Shown here: in pieces, positions 51,340 through 64,000 of the stretch
How positions within the stretch are numbered: the first letter of the stretch is position 1
Layout of the letters: each line of letters opens with the position of its first letter
DNA from: Tyto alba
Taxonomy: Eukaryota; Chordata; Aves; Strigiformes; Tytonidae
DNA length: 64,000 nt
Direction of reading: 5' to 3'
Assembly (NCBI RefSeq): GCF_018691265.1
Contig: NW_024881324.1
Span: 10,853,730-10,917,729, forward strand
Notes under the pieces: generated by a model
What the model saw: only the letters and a program-made list of their open reading frames with translations
Told to the model about the DNA's origin: nothing
Database searches by the model: none
Made by a program: the position numbers and the translations under genes

Positions 51340-51930
51340 CCTAGAATTTGCCTCCGATTTCAGGGGAGCGGCACGCCTCGCCTGAAAACGGGTTTTTTAG
51401 GGCCAGGAGGGAAAGCGGTATGTTTGCTTTGGGGCGGGCTGGCCGCGCATCCCCCTCGGCCCCCGGACTAAAACACGGGAATTTTTCCCTGCCCGTGGGT
51501 GAGTGAGCAGGTTGCCGCGCAGCTACACGCCGCGACGATCGCGATAGAGGATTAAATCGCAGCCCCCCTCCCCACCCCCTTGCCAAGGGAGGCGCAAACC
51601 CCGCTCCCGCCCCCGGCGCTGGTTTGCTCCTCGCCGGGTGCTGAGCCCGTCGCCCTCCCACCCGGGCCCTCTTTGTTCTCCGCCGCCCGCCCATGTCGGG
51701 TGTCGCGACATGCAGCTCCCGACACCGGGCACCGCCCGCCCGCCCGCCGGCGTGGGAATTCCCCCGCGCAGCGCCGCGCAACCCGCAAAACGGGCGCGTC
51801 TTAACCGCTCTCTGCAAAGAAAGACGGGGGGAAGGAAGAGAGCCTCCTGCCCGATTTATTGATAGAACAGTCGGGGTACCTCCCCCCCCCCCCGCCCCCC
51901 CCCGGCCCCCCACCTCCTATTTTCCACCTT
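51340..51930. promoter_or_regulatory. Intergenic CpG-rich island D
   Basis: About 590 bases are rich in CpG (for example CGCGCAGCTACACGCCGCGACGATC-like sequence near 51519-51543 and CGCCCGCCCGCCGG), with abrupt edges against AT-rich DNA. It ends in C-runs (51885-51903). No exon with protein-like content was found on either strand. It lies about 31 kb from the end of TFAP2A. Confidence 0.5.
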
Positions 51931-54900
51931 TGCACGGGAGATTTTTTTCCCGTTTTGTTTCACAGGGAAGGTTTTAACCCTGGTACTTCACACTCGGAAA
52001 TATATACAGGCTAAAACCATGCCTGGTGGGTTTTTTTTTTTTTGTGTGTGTGTTACATCTCTATCAAGTACCTATGGATGTATTTCTAGAGTGAGCTCCT
52101 GGAGGAGGAATACTCCACTCTTCCAAGTCGAGAAATAGTGGTGGTGGTGTACACACTGTCTTTAATTAGCACTGTAATCTTGTGACAGAAAAAAAAAAAA
52201 AATACAACACTGTAAGAGGAAGGCATGTCTTTGTGGTAGTTTGCTGCACTTTTACTGCCTCTGAGACAAAGAGCAAAGGTATGATGGGGCAGGTGTGAGA
52301 GGCAAGACAGTAATAAACATTTCTTTAAGATCACTATCGATCCTTCAGTAGATACTGTTGACAGAAGATGAAGATAACATCATGCAAAACAGAATGAATG
52401 GCTGGCGATGGTATTAAGTGTTCTCAGATAGTATTCAGTTTGGGGAAAGGGTGGCTTTTTTTACACTTTGGACCCCACCTGCATTAATGGAGCACTGATA
52501 AAAGGCTTTGAGTACAGTTGCAAACTGCTGCAAATAAAAGCTACAAGAACTGTGGGCCTTATGCAGTGAAGTGTCCCGCATGCATGCAGAGATATGCAGA
52601 GGGACAGGGATCTGTATTTTTTGCTGATGCATTAGCTCTAAGTTTAAATTTAATGAACGTGTGCTGTGGCCCAGACAATTAGTGTAATGTTCCAAGGTCT
52701 TAATCGTGCATATCTTTGAACATTTACAGAACTGCAGCCTAAAACTTTGGCTGAAGGATCGCCCTGGCTGTGCTGTCAGGCCATACTCCTTTTGAATTTC
52801 AGCTGGAAGTGTAGCAGAACAAGGACAGCAGTATTAGCCACATTATCTTTTCTTGCATCTCTACCAACCCATCTAGACTAAAAGAAAACCTGGGTCTTTA
52901 TCCTGCAAATCCTCCTTGCACAAAATTTTCATTGCAGTCGATAATATCTGACTTAAGAATTGATTTTCTCATTATTGTTCCCATGTCAATTATTTCCCCA
53001 GCCTGAGTCGGAGTATATCTGCATTGCAACTAGGAGATGGACCTCAGCACAAGTACTGCTTGTTAGTTTTGAATCTGATGAGCTGGAGTGTCTCTGCCTG
53101 CTGAGGCATGGCAACAGCAAGGGCACCGCTCCCGGCCACGCACTCTGCACCAACGGGGTTTCTCACTCCTCTTTGCCCACTGTGTTCTGATCACAGCACA
53201 GGCAACCCCTGTGCAGTTCACTCTGTGTGGCGTGTCGGGTTTCTGGTGTGCTCCCCTGGCTGGATGCCTCCAAAAGCTCCCCCCACCCCCCCGCAATGCT
53301 CTGCGGCTGCTCTTCCTGCAGGACTCTGGGCAAATCGTGTCCCTCTGCTCTTCCTTCCCCGGCCAACTCAGTCCTTCAGAAATCTCCAGGCAGATAATTC
53401 AAAATGATTTACAGTGCACTTAGTATTTTTGTGGGTGCAGCTCTGCAGACCTTGCTTCAGGCCGTGTGTCTCATGTCCACAACAGGGCCAATAGCAGGAG
53501 CACTGTCCCTGATCTGTGCCTGGGACGTGCTTGCCCAACAGTGGGCTAGGTCCAGCTGGCTGCCATGATGTTTCCTTCTTGGGGTCCTTTTTCTAAAAAA
53601 ACATATGTTTTACTTTTCATTACATCATCATAAGGAAGTCCTTTAAATAATAATAACTGAGGGCTAAATTCTCTGGCTGTTTTCCCCCCTGGTAGCAATA
53701 GCTGATCACTATTGTTGTCCCTTTCATCCGGGAATGATGTAAGTTCTTTGAGGCCTTGAACCATCGCACTGTCACTTCTGCCACCTGAGCTGATGCCTTT
53801 TGCCAGCCTTTGGAGGATGACACTCTGTATTTTTGACAGAGAGAAGCTCTGCTAAGCTTGTGCTCTGAGCTCCTGCACGGGGCTGGGGAGGGGAGGACAG
53901 TGTCCTTGCCACAGAGCAGGGGTCGGGTTCTGTTCACTCCAGTGACTGCAGTTAAACCATACCTCTGAAAAGAGGGGAAAAAAAAAATGAAAGCAAACAT
54001 GGCAAAATAGCAGGAACCTCGTCCCTCTGCTCCCAAAACACGTGCTCAGATGAATGCACATATTGTGCATGTGGGGACAGAGTGGGGGAGAAGACCAGAA
54101 ACCCCTTGATGCTGAGAGGCTGTTCAGCTTCACAGGCCTTGGGTTAGCAACCACATCCTGAGCACCTCCGGGACTTTCCTGTCATGTGCTCCGTTCCTCA
54201 TCTCCAGCATCTGTTCAGCAGCACCTGGCACCTGTGTCACCTTCACATTTTGTTTTTTTGTTGTCAGTAGCAGGGTGGGCATGTGTTGCTTCTGCCAGCA
54301 CAGGAGTCATGCCAACTGCTTTTGGATGTCCTCAAGGTACAGCCGGCAGCTCCAGGTCCTCCTGCAGGCCTTCCTGTAGTGCAGGCTTCTCATATTTGAC
54401 TTTGGCACAGCCACAATAGTCATAAGTATGTCAGATTCCCAAATACTTACTTGTTGAAATCTCTCCTATTTAGATAGTAGCTGTTTGGCAACTTTGGATG
54501 TTGCTCTTGTCCTGGCATAACCTTCTTCTGTAACTATACCTCAGGGTTAATTGTATCTGCTCAAGAAGTTGGCAGGATTGTGGTTTGCCTTCTGCCTACT
54601 TGCCCCAAACTGGTGAGACTAATAAAGTGTTGTGAGGTGCGTTATGATATTTTAACGATGAAAAATACCAACCTTTTTAATCAATCAAGACTTTTTGTTA
54701 TCAAGTTCTTTATCATTTGCCATCTGCCAGGCTGTTGCATAGAGAAGGCTTGGCATGGTGTTCCTGACTGATAAATTAAAGAGAACTGGTCCGATGAACT
54801 GCTTATAGTCTATCCTAGTCGTTTCTAATTTAACTGGAAATGCATGCGAAGCAAACTGGGATTTACAATTTGTTAATCCATTGCTGTGTGCTGTGCAACA

Positions 54901-57900
54901 CCTAATCAAAACACCCAAAACTGAGCCAGAAGAAGGCAGCAAATAAGAGGCAGCTTACCCAGTGGCTTTTCTGGTTTAACTCAGGTAGTTATCCATCAGT
55001 CATGTACCAAAAATTCTCAGGAATATCTTGTTGTTTCCCTGGTTCTGTTGTATGTGGCTCCCGCTACTTATTGCAGAATCACTCCCTTGGTTATCTTATC
55101 TCTGGTGGATTCGCTGCTATCTACAAAGGAACATCTCCAGCTCTGTTTTTATGCCTCAGCTGAACACTGAAGGCTATGACTAAAATTTCAGGCTGTTTTA
55201 GGATGACATGCCATTCAGTGCCTTAATCTTCTTTTAGCTAAGGAAAGATTTTTATCTGGAGGTACCCAGACCCTGTCTGCTGGCTGCTCATCTGCAGCCA
55301 TGCTTTCAAAATCCACTCTGGTTGGGTCAAGTTCTGAGTTTGCCCCAGCAGAGATGCAGGTTGACTTTGATTCAAACAGGACATGAGGAAATACTGGGCT
55401 AACATTTGCTTCATATTAGTCTTTTGAAATTCCTTCCTCCCTTTATATTAAGCATGAGCTCATTTTGCAATTTTCTGGACAGATTTGTGCATTTCAGGCA
55501 GAATATGATAAATGGTGTCCTTAATATGATTTCCAGTGTTTTATGGACTTACTCATTTTTACCATGGCTTATTTCTGCCCATATTCATGAAGCCAAGAGT
55601 TTCATCAGCAGGTTTTCTCTTTTTTTTTTTTTTTTTTCCCTTTTCATTTTTTTTTCTTTTGTTCTTTTCTTCTCAATTTTCCACTGGAGTTCAGTCCTAT
55701 TATGTTTCAGCTGTGCATTGCCGACAAACAGCCTTCAAAACCAGGTGATGTTGTACCATGTTCTTTGTTACTCTGGAGATGTTTCATTAGGGAAATTTCT
55801 GTGACTCTTTTGCTTAATTCCCAGAAGCTTTTCACTTGCCAGGCATCCTAGTGGCACTCTGAATTATCCCAAAGACCTCTGAATAGAGTACTTAACTGAA
55901 GCCAATTAGAGGATGAATTTGCTTAAGTATGTTAACTTGCCTGTGAATGTATAGGAGACTGCCTTGTTTTGGTATCTTTCCATTATGTAATCTACTATTT
56001 GCTCAGATTCTGCCGAATTCCTTCTCCACTCAATACCAGCTTTATAAGTTAATGGCCTAATTTAGTTTTTCCTCTTCTTAAGTTTTCGGTTCCATACTCA
56101 TGCTCGGTCCTTTTTCTATATCTTGTGACTATTTTTGACCTCAATTCAAAGGATTATGCAAAATTGTGTCAGCTCATCTGAAACCCCCAAGACCTGAAAC
56201 ATGGTGTTACTATACTTTGGCTGAAAATCCTTTACATTTGCTGTATACATCGTTTGTTATATAGATTAGAACAGTAGGGATCTAGTCTCTAGGTATTACT
56301 CCAATGCAAATAATCATAGTTACCAGTTTGCCCATCTCCAAAGGAAGCCACTTTCCCACATACCATACCTACCATTAAGGGAAGAAGCCATGGTATATTT
56401 TTTTCTGTAGCAAATCAGATTGGCGAATGGCATTTGCTGGCCTCCAGTAGTGGAAGTACTCCTCCTTAGTGCAACTTGGGCACATGTTTCTCTGCTGTTT
56501 TTTACAAGTTCTAGATAGAAGGATGCAAATGATTTAATTCGGTCCTCTTTTGCCAACAATTATTCCGGGCATAAGGCAGTAAGAAAGTGTGACTCTGTAA
56601 AGAGGACAGGAACTAATCATGCCTCCAATCTCCCGGTATGGAGCAGGGTTGAAGATTATGCTTTATTCCATGACAGAGGTCAGGAACTCACAGCAGCTGG
56701 GACTAATGTTATGGGAGGGAGACAATTCAGATTGCCACTCTTTCTGGGCTGGTGTTGGTCATTAGGTCATCCAAACTTCTTGACATTGACTCCTACCAAA
56801 GAAAGGGAAGTGGAGCCCTGATGTTTGCCATGGAAAATCTTAATATCCGCTGGTGTTCAAAACATTAATGGCTAAGGTTTGGTGTTGAGCCTCAGCAATA
56901 GAGAAGATAAAGTGAAGAGCAGTAGGGAACAGTGTGAGAGGAAGTTAGAGATGCTGTATGGCTTTGGTTCCTCTCATCCTAAGGTTAAGCTTGAGTTTAA
57001 GATCTCATTGACTTGAGTAGAGACTAAACTATTTGTATATAATCTGAAATCAAGATGGGCAGAACCACACATGGAGTCAAGAGCATCATACTTCAGTCTG
57101 GGTCTGTATTACCAGATTTGGGATCATTTCCCAGTCCCTTGTATGAGTGAACCCCCTTGCCCTGTTACCCCCTTGGACCAGTGTGCTAATAGAAATAACT
57201 CCATAAAACTGCTTTTCTGCATTTGGTGGTAGTTTCTATCTGACTCACAAGTAGCATCAAGAATGTGTTTTGTCAACACCTTCCCAGCGCAAAGAGCAAC
57301 TGAAGACAATCTCTGGGAGCCTGTGGGGGAAGGAGGTGGTCACTCCAGTGGGTGTGAAACTGATGCAACTCTTGCATCCACTAAGCACAGCATGAAGATA
57401 AGAAGGAAACATATTTATTTTCTTCCTTCTGTGTGGTTATGAAGAGGCAGCCACAAAGCATACTGTATAAAGTTGAAGAGCAAAAAAAAAAAAAAAGTCC
57501 AAAGCAGTCATGTACAACAACTGTATTGTAGAAAGGATACTCCTCCCCCAATCCAGTGTCTTTCCTTCCCACATCACCTTTGCTACAGCCTCCAGGAGTA
57601 AGGAGTGTCATGGTTGAGAGATTGTAAAGATTTCTCCCCTTTAGAAGACAAGTTTATGAATTAGGGCACTTATTCTGGGCCTTGAAGAAGCTGATTTTTT
57701 TCTCTTTGCTCTGCCCCAGGCTCTTTGTGTGCCTCTAAGTCAGTGACTTGGACATTTTTGGTGAGGAGGACATGCCTAACTCCCACTACTTGCAAAATTT
57801 ATGTTCTTGAACACCTCACTGAGCCACTTGGAGACGACTAAAATCTGAAAGCACCCAAGAATGCGTTTAGTAGAAGCTGCTGCAGGCTGGACACCTCAGT

Positions 57901-58519
57901 GCATGCAAGATAGTGTGCTGCAGGAGCACGGGGCTCAGAGCAGCCCCTGGGCTCTGCTGAGGGGCTGTGCAACCCTCTTTGGGCCACTGCAGCTGTGTGA
58001 CCAGCAGCCTCTGCAGGGGGGGCTGACTAATCCCACGTGAGCCGGCTGTGCAGAAAAAAAAATTTCTTTTGGGGGTTAAGGCCCTTATGCACCAACAAGT
58101 GAGCTTCTGGGTGCCCCTCCAGTGCGTACGCCTGGAGGAACGACTCAAATCCCTGAAAGTCTGAGCAGCTCGGTGTGTTCTTATTAAGGACAACAGGTAG
58201 TGGCTGTTTTGGGGCAGAGTATAGGAAACGGGGTGAATCTGGAGTGAGGCTTTGCCTGCTTTTCTCTCCCCTAACCATTGCTGTTCCCGTCCTTTAAGGC
58301 ATTGGGTGGACACCCTGGAGCAGATGGGGCTGCGTCCACTTGCAGTGTGGTGGCTGCTGAGTCTTTCTGCTGGCTGGTCCAATCGTTTGTGCAATTCAGC
58401 TGGCAGTGCCAGTGCTGTTCCCGAGGGGCTCTGTCTCTGCATCTGCCTTGCATCGGTCAGCGGAAAGTCCTGAAACCCTTGCCTTTGGGGTGCCTAATTT
58501 CATTTGTGGATCTCGCCAG
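51931..58519. other. Intergenic sequence without recognised features
   Basis: Unique AT-rich DNA with a T-run and (GT)n at 52031-52051, an A-run at 52189-52203 and T-rich sequence at 55620-55680. No gene, RNA gene or clear transposon is recognised in over 6 kb. Confidence 0.5.
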
Positions 58520-58650
58520 CAGTTCTCTGTGCAGCCTTCTCCCTCTGCAAAATGGGACCACGGTACTCCCCTACGCTGGCATGAGTGTCAAACAAACAAA
58601 AGATTGCAAAATTCAAATATTAGAGCAATGGAAAGCGTTTAGATGCCTCA
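58520..58650 (+). mobile_element. Possible ancient MIR-like SINE remnant
   Basis: CCCTCTGCAAAATGGGACCACGGTACTCC (read around 58541-58569) resembles the CTCATCTGTAAAATGGG...GTAC segment of MIR/CORE-SINE elements. The following CAATGGAAAGCGTTTAG echoes the 3' part. The match is short and diverged and made from memory, so a chance likeness is possible. Confidence 0.25.
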
Positions 58651-60019
58651 AAGAGATGGCCTGAGTGGTATGTATACCCTGTTATGTCATGCTTTATTTT
58701 CCCTGGAAAAAAGGGAGGACTCAAACCATTGTTTACAAATTGGCAGTCAGATCACTCGCTTGTGTGGTACTGTTAAATCCAAAAGTTACACCACAAGTGG
58801 GTCTAGTCCAGTATTCTCTAACAAATTTGTTAATGATGCCTGACAGTCTGTCTATATTTGGGGATGTTCAGTTATTGGTCAGAAAATTAAACTTACAGCT
58901 GTGTCACCCATATGAAAAGAATACAGAAAAGTACATCTAAAAAGAACCATAAAGAACACAAAAATCAATACTGCAGGGGTAATGGCATGTTCGCTAATAC
59001 CTGGTTGCTGGGAAAAGTTGTCTTTTTTTTTGAAAACTAATTTCTTATTGTTTGTTTATCAGTTTAACCAAACCCAGTTGTGTTACCTTTGGTTTGGGAT
59101 GATAAGACTGAAATCCATCAAAACCAGTATATGTACAGTTTTTATATGATTACTCAGTCTGTTTTTCCCCTTATGCCATAGAAATATTATAACTCCATGA
59201 ATCCCACCTTTCCCCCAGTGAAGACAACATTAATTTTGCCCCAGATCAGACTCCAGCCTAGTGAAACCTTCAGCCATGGCTGCACCATCCCCTTCCAACT
59301 CCCAGTGCTCAAGTGCCACTGGCTTTGGTGGGAATGGGGGGATATCAGAGCCCCTAAGGAACCCCGCCTCTGTTTCCGAAAAGCTGAAAAATTTAAACAA
59401 TAAGAGTAGATGATGCAGAGGATGTTATTTTCTGCATGTTTGCCATCGGAGGGTAGATGCTGAGACTTTACCTATCCCGCTGAACTCTCTTGGAGATGTG
59501 GTAGATTTCTAAAGTGGTGGGCAAAGCATGCTTGCTCCTGGGTAAAACAGAAGAGGCCAATGTGTAGGGATTTTACTGCCTCAATTTCCCAAGGAATTTC
59601 TAATGATTTAGAGTTAACTCTAGTGTTTAAAAGTAAAATATGGTTATGGCTCTCAAATGCAAGCTACATTTAACAACCATATATTGATTTTTTTTTCCTT
59701 GTAATTTTATTTCCATGAACATTTCTGTTTTCTTAATTAGTAGCCTTTTAAAGAGAGATTTAACATTTTCATTATCAGAGGGTAAATTATGAAGCAGCTG
59801 TATGGAGAGAGAGGGAGAGACAGAGAGGGTAGGAGAAAAAAAGAGCATCATGAAAGACTTTCTATCTGTACTTCAAGGGGAAATGTGCGTGCAGATGCAT
59901 GCGCATGCACACACATACAGACAAGCTGACCCTGACATTACAGTTAAGACAAAATAGCAGTGGCAAAGCTGGTGACAAAACTCAGCAATTTCCAATTGCA
60001 CAGTCACCCTGTAACGGGA
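58651..60019. other. Intergenic sequence without recognised features
   Basis: Unique AT-rich DNA. A GAGA-rich bit lies at 59804-59828 and a Z-forming palindrome TGCATGCGCATGCA at 59896-59909. No gene is recognised. Confidence 0.5.
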
Positions 60020-60360
60020 AGAACTGTTTACCCCATGTTCCTTATTAAACTGAAGTATTTTATTTAATGAGCATGACTCATGCAAGGTGTTCCCATAAAT
60101 CATCAGCTGGTTTACAAACTCAATAACTAGGCTTCCTGCTATAACTAGGCTGTGCACACCTTAAATTATTAACACGCCAGGGCCTTAAGGCAGATCTTTG
60201 ATGATGATGATATAAACACTGTGAGGACAAGGTGCTCTCTCAGCAAAAGATTATTGACTCTAATTACCATTTACCACAGGAAAAAGAAAAGAAAAGACAA
60301 TAAAATATGAGGGAGAATTTAAATCTCAGATTTAATTTTATGAGGAGTTTTAAACCCCCA
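60020..60360. promoter_or_regulatory. AT-rich candidate element with a direct repeat
   Basis: Unique sequence has two identical copies of ATAACTAGGCT at 60123-60133 and 60141-60151 (18-base period). It also contains TTAAATTATTAACACG, GATGATGATGATATAAAC and GACTCTAATTACC. The texture resembles an enhancer; conservation is unknown. Confidence 0.3.
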
Positions 60361-62399
60361 AACTTTTTGTTGTTGATTTTGCTGCCGCTGCTGTCAGCTG
60401 CTGTTGTTGCATGGTACTCTCTAGTTGGCTGATCTTGAAAGCATGACTGTTGTTAAGAAGAAAAGAAACAAAAAAATAAAACATGAGAGAATGTTCAGTT
60501 GATGCTATGTACATTCTTTGAAATGGATGGAAAAAGGCCAGAGGGAACAGAAAATGATAATACATTGGAAAGAATCCCAGCCTTAATTGTTTTCATGTAT
60601 GTAATGTAATAAAAAGGTTAAAACACTAATATGCCTGACTACACTCATTTGGTTTGTAAACCAGAACTGCAGGTCAACCTTTAAAAAAGGAATAGTGTCC
60701 TCTTATTACAGGCTTCAATTTTACCCAACCCTCATTACAAGAATGATGGAAGTAATGGCATAGGGGTTGAAATACAGTTAAGAGGAGAGCTTTATTTTTA
60801 TTTCTGTCCAGGTGAGAGAGCAGAGACAGCCCCATGTACAATGCACACTTCATTTCTGTGAGTGCAGACTCTGTTAGAGAGAGGCACAGTGAGGAACCAG
60901 AAGCTGGATTCGGTGTAGTCACATCCTAACAGATGAAAATAAACCATGCCTTTCACTACAAGAGGAAACAGCTTTTGTTTTAAAGGCATGTTTACAATGT
61001 AGTTGCTTTTTCAACCTAATTTCTGAACCTGTGTTTTTATTAATGTAAACAGCAACTTCCTACATTTTTAATGATCCTTCCATGCTGTCAGATCCCAAAG
61101 GTACTTGGCAGATGGTACGACAAGGGCTCACTTCATGCCCGCTGCTGGAATAAACCATTTGAGGTTGGAATAAGGCTATCATCCTGACTTATTATGATAA
61201 TAGGACCATGTCTGTAACTTTATTGGGAAGAATTTTCTCATTCCCAACTCCAGGGCATCAAAAGCCTCCCATTTCTTAATTTTTATTATTCTATCTGTCA
61301 GTCATTTGTGAGTGGAAACAATGGTGTTCCGAAGTTTACTCCTTATCTGACAGTGGACTTTGCTACGAATGGACTTTGTGTGCACAGATTCTGTGAGTGG
61401 CAATGTGTAAAACACTATGCAAAAGTGGAGGCAACATATTATTATTTCTCCTCAAAAAGGGTTGGAGCTATGATTTTATTTTTCTTTTAAAAATTAACAC
61501 CATCAGCAGCACCAGTGGGTCACAGCTGGAGTAGTGGTTCAATATTAAGAGTTAGTGATATGCACTGCATAGTGAGACATTAATACCATGTTCTGCTGTA
61601 TTGGAGCTTTCCTTCAAGGTCCTCTATCCAAGCTCCGATCAGTCCCACTTCTACTTAGCATGTGATATATGGCACAATCAGAGCCAAAGGTTGTAAGCTA
61701 CAGGCAGTCATTGGGTGTTTTAGTGTGGAAAGCTTTTAAGTACTGGTGCTGCTTCCATCTTCCTAGCAAGAGATGTTGCTGTGGGAAATACAGATGCATT
61801 TTGTTAAGATCATTCCCCCTCAGCATTGCATAAGACAGAAAGATAAGTGCATGATGCATGATATCCAGCAATAGTGGGTTCTTAGGTTTATGCGTGCCAT
61901 TTCATCTGGATGTTAGTATCCTATATTCCTATCAGTACTGAGAAAAATGAGTTTAATGTGGTGCTTTCACACTCTCTGAGGTTTATTGTCCCAACAATGA
62001 ATGGGAGATTTACATGAGTAACTCTTGTTAATATTATTGGGAGTTAGGAAAACTATACAGCTCACATTTTATATAAAATATCTATAATGTAAAAAACTGT
62101 GTATGAACATGTACATGTGAGAGAGATGAAAAGAGAAATATAACTGAAATTGTTCACACATAATTAAGTAAAAAAAAAACCCCAAAAACATTTCTTTGTC
62201 TCCACAACTCCATTAACAAGGGATATGGTTACTTTTAATTATACCAGTCAGGAAATTCTGAGTTTCCATAGAAACCCCAACTCTGTTCCTCTTTGTGCAT
62301 GTATTTCTATCTTATCTGTACTTGTTCACAGAACATAAATACAGTCGTATGGCACAAGTGCTCTCTAGTAATAGAAATGAGTGTTCCTCCATTGTATTA
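60361..62399. other. Intergenic sequence without recognised features
   Basis: Unique AT-rich DNA; an imperfect TTG/CTG trinucleotide bit lies at 60366-60411. No gene is recognised. Confidence 0.5.
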
Positions 62400-62730
62400 T
62401 CCTATGACCACACTGTGGGCTGAACTCTGGTCTTATGTGTGACAAGATTAGTTTCAACAATTCCTATAGAGTGAAACTGCAATGATGGAGCTGTGAATCC
62501 AGCCCTGCCCTTGTGTTTATGGTGTTGTTGTGTGATTTACCTCACATTGTGTCATGTTACCCGTTAATGGCATCTTGAGAAAGTCATAAAGTGATGAAAA
62601 CAAGTTCTGTGTTGTGCCGGAATAGGAGCTATGTCAATCAGAGATGAGAAATAACCAACTAATTATCGCCTAGGATGTACAGAAAACAGAGCTGGCCGCT
62701 GACGGAGCTGCCAAAGTTGCTGTGAGTGGA
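62400..62730. promoter_or_regulatory. Candidate conserved element
   Basis: Unique sequence contains GTGATTTACCTCAC, ACCCGTTAATGGC, TATGTCAATCAGAGATGAG and CAACTAATTATCGCC (62657-62671), the last a homeodomain-type TAATTA. Function is inferred only. Confidence 0.25.
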
Positions 62731-64000
62731 GAGGCAGTGTGCTGAAAGCACAGATAGAGAGTGAAGGGTAGCAAGTTGTATGAAGACAGTTGAAGAAAAG
62801 CTGATCCCCAGGCGTGTTCTGGGCCCCTTGTGTTAGCAGTTTATTTACGCAAGAAAAGGCTGAAAGATTTCCCTGCAGAAAAGAGCCTTACCCAGGCCTG
62901 CAGAGACAGCCACTAAGCTCGTTTCTGAGCTTCAGCCCTGCTGCTGCACAACCCCCTTCCTGCAGCCAAAGTGACCGGCCACCTATTGCCTCCATTTGGT
63001 GTTCCCAACTGACTCCATGGTTGCTCTGGTTGGGGTCTGAAGAACTCACTGTCTATTTGCTCATGATCTTTGGCAGCAGCACATCATCTTCCCACCTTCT
63101 GCCCCATGCAAGAATCTCCATACAAACACACACCTGCCAGATCTTCCTCAAATCTGAGACTATTACCAGTTAGAGATACAGCAACACAAGAAAGAAAGCT
63201 ATGTATGGTCTCAAACCAATGGACAAGAATAGCTGTGCAGTTTCATTCTGTCTTCTTTTTCCCCACCCAGAAAAGACATTGGAACCATAATTCTGTCTGT
63301 TTTGGAAAAAGCCATTTGCAGGCAGCCAGCAGAATTGAGCCCAGGGGCAAGGAGACCTGCCTCGGAGGTCTGATGGCCAGGCTGCACCACATGCAGGGAG
63401 AGTGACATGATCTGCATCACTCCATGGTGAGTTGAGGGGTTTGCTCTGCGTGAGATGAGAGTTCAAGGTAGAAAGTGAGACCTTTAGTTCAAATCTAGAG
63501 TCCTGAGCCTTTGTGGCAAGACACACCAGCTTTCATCACCCTTCGTGTCCGTAAGTCATGTGGAACGGCTTGACTGTAGTAAATGGATGCCCATACTTAC
63601 CATGCAACTTCTTCTGGGGCAATCTAACCGTAGCTTTGACTTATGCATTAGGGAAACCTTAGAAATGGTCACAGCCATGCCAGAGAGGAAAAGCAACATA
63701 AAGACAGCTGGTGCTACAAGCAGAAGAAATGGCATTACTGTGAAAAGCAGATTAATCAGGACAGTGATGGAGGCAAATCTCTCATTTACATTTTTGCATA
63801 CAGATGTGCTCCAGTATTGCTCTTCTTTCTGTCAGGACTTTACAATCTATAACCCAGGTTTATTCTTGGGTTTTATGTTTTTTCTTTACGTGGAGGGTGG
63901 TTGGTTACTTCCTCATAATTGACTGACTTTGAGAACGTGGCTGTTGTTTGAAACTGTTGAAAGTTTTGCAACACTGAAAGACCTGGTAGATATAGATAAT
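62731..64000. other. Intergenic sequence to the window end
   Basis: No gene recognised. The 125-codon frame at 63545-63922 has no identifiable domain, no promoter context and a composition like its surroundings. Confidence 0.5.

Noticed and set aside
63545..63922. 125-codon open frame near the window end
   Set aside because: No recognisable domain, no splice or promoter context, composition equal to the surrounding desert.
20100..64000. CR1 LINE fragments, tRNA genes, microRNA hairpins, CRISPR-like arrays
   Set aside because: I looked for the CR1 3' signature (ATTCTATG octamers and the adjoining conserved stretch), tRNA-like boxes and regular spaced repeats, and saw none; a tool search could still find diverged pieces.

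Overview
The window looks like vertebrate nuclear DNA, most probably from a bird. It has large introns with canonical GT/AG boundaries, CpG-rich promoter domains, long homopolymer C/G/A/T runs and very few transposons. A derived LTR at about 45.3-46.4 kb resembles (from memory, not searched) an endogenous-retrovirus LTR common in neoavian genomes. The only protein-coding gene I can support is TFAP2A, transcription factor AP-2 alpha, on the + strand. Joining exons 1a-7 (2778-2828, 7647-8081, 10996-11047, 12666-12897, 13826-13944, 16303-16444, 17938-18226) keeps frame at every junction and gives 439 residues, the same length as the human protein when it is counted from its MKMLWK start.

Layout: 1-2777 is the CpG-rich 5' flank and exon 1a promoter, with a consensus-like octamer at 2575. 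From 2778 to 6272 lie the alternative first exons: exon 1a (MKMLWK...), an unproven GC-rich candidate first exon at 5035-5187, and exon 1c (MLVHSFSAM). The third known first exon (encoding MSILAKMGDWQ) was not found and probably lies upstream of the window. From 7647 to 18226 are common exons 2-7, separated by introns 2, 3 and 5 that hold AT-rich, motif-dense blocks resembling enhancers. From 18227 to about 20.04 kb is the 3' UTR, with several AATAAA signals.

From about 20.1 to 64 kb no gene is recognisable. This matches the gene desert 3' of TFAP2A known in mammals, which carries long-range neural-crest and craniofacial enhancers. Here it alternates AT-rich motif-dense blocks (about 22-23, 28.2-29.5, 30.8-31.1, 35.1-35.6, 48.2-48.6, 50.7-51.3, 60.0-60.4 and 62.4-62.7 kb) with intergenic CpG-rich islands (22.5, 26.2-27.1, 27.6-28.1, 29.6-30.6 and 51.35-51.9 kb). 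The only clear transposable element is the solo-LTR-like copy.

How it fits together: alternative promoters swap the N-terminus, with or without a sumoylation motif, onto a constant transactivation, DNA-binding and dimerisation body, while the introns and downstream desert probably supply tissue-specific control. Conservation cannot be measured from one sequence, so every enhancer-like block is inference. I found no prokaryote-type or otherwise novel molecular system. The most novel item is the candidate first exon at 5035.
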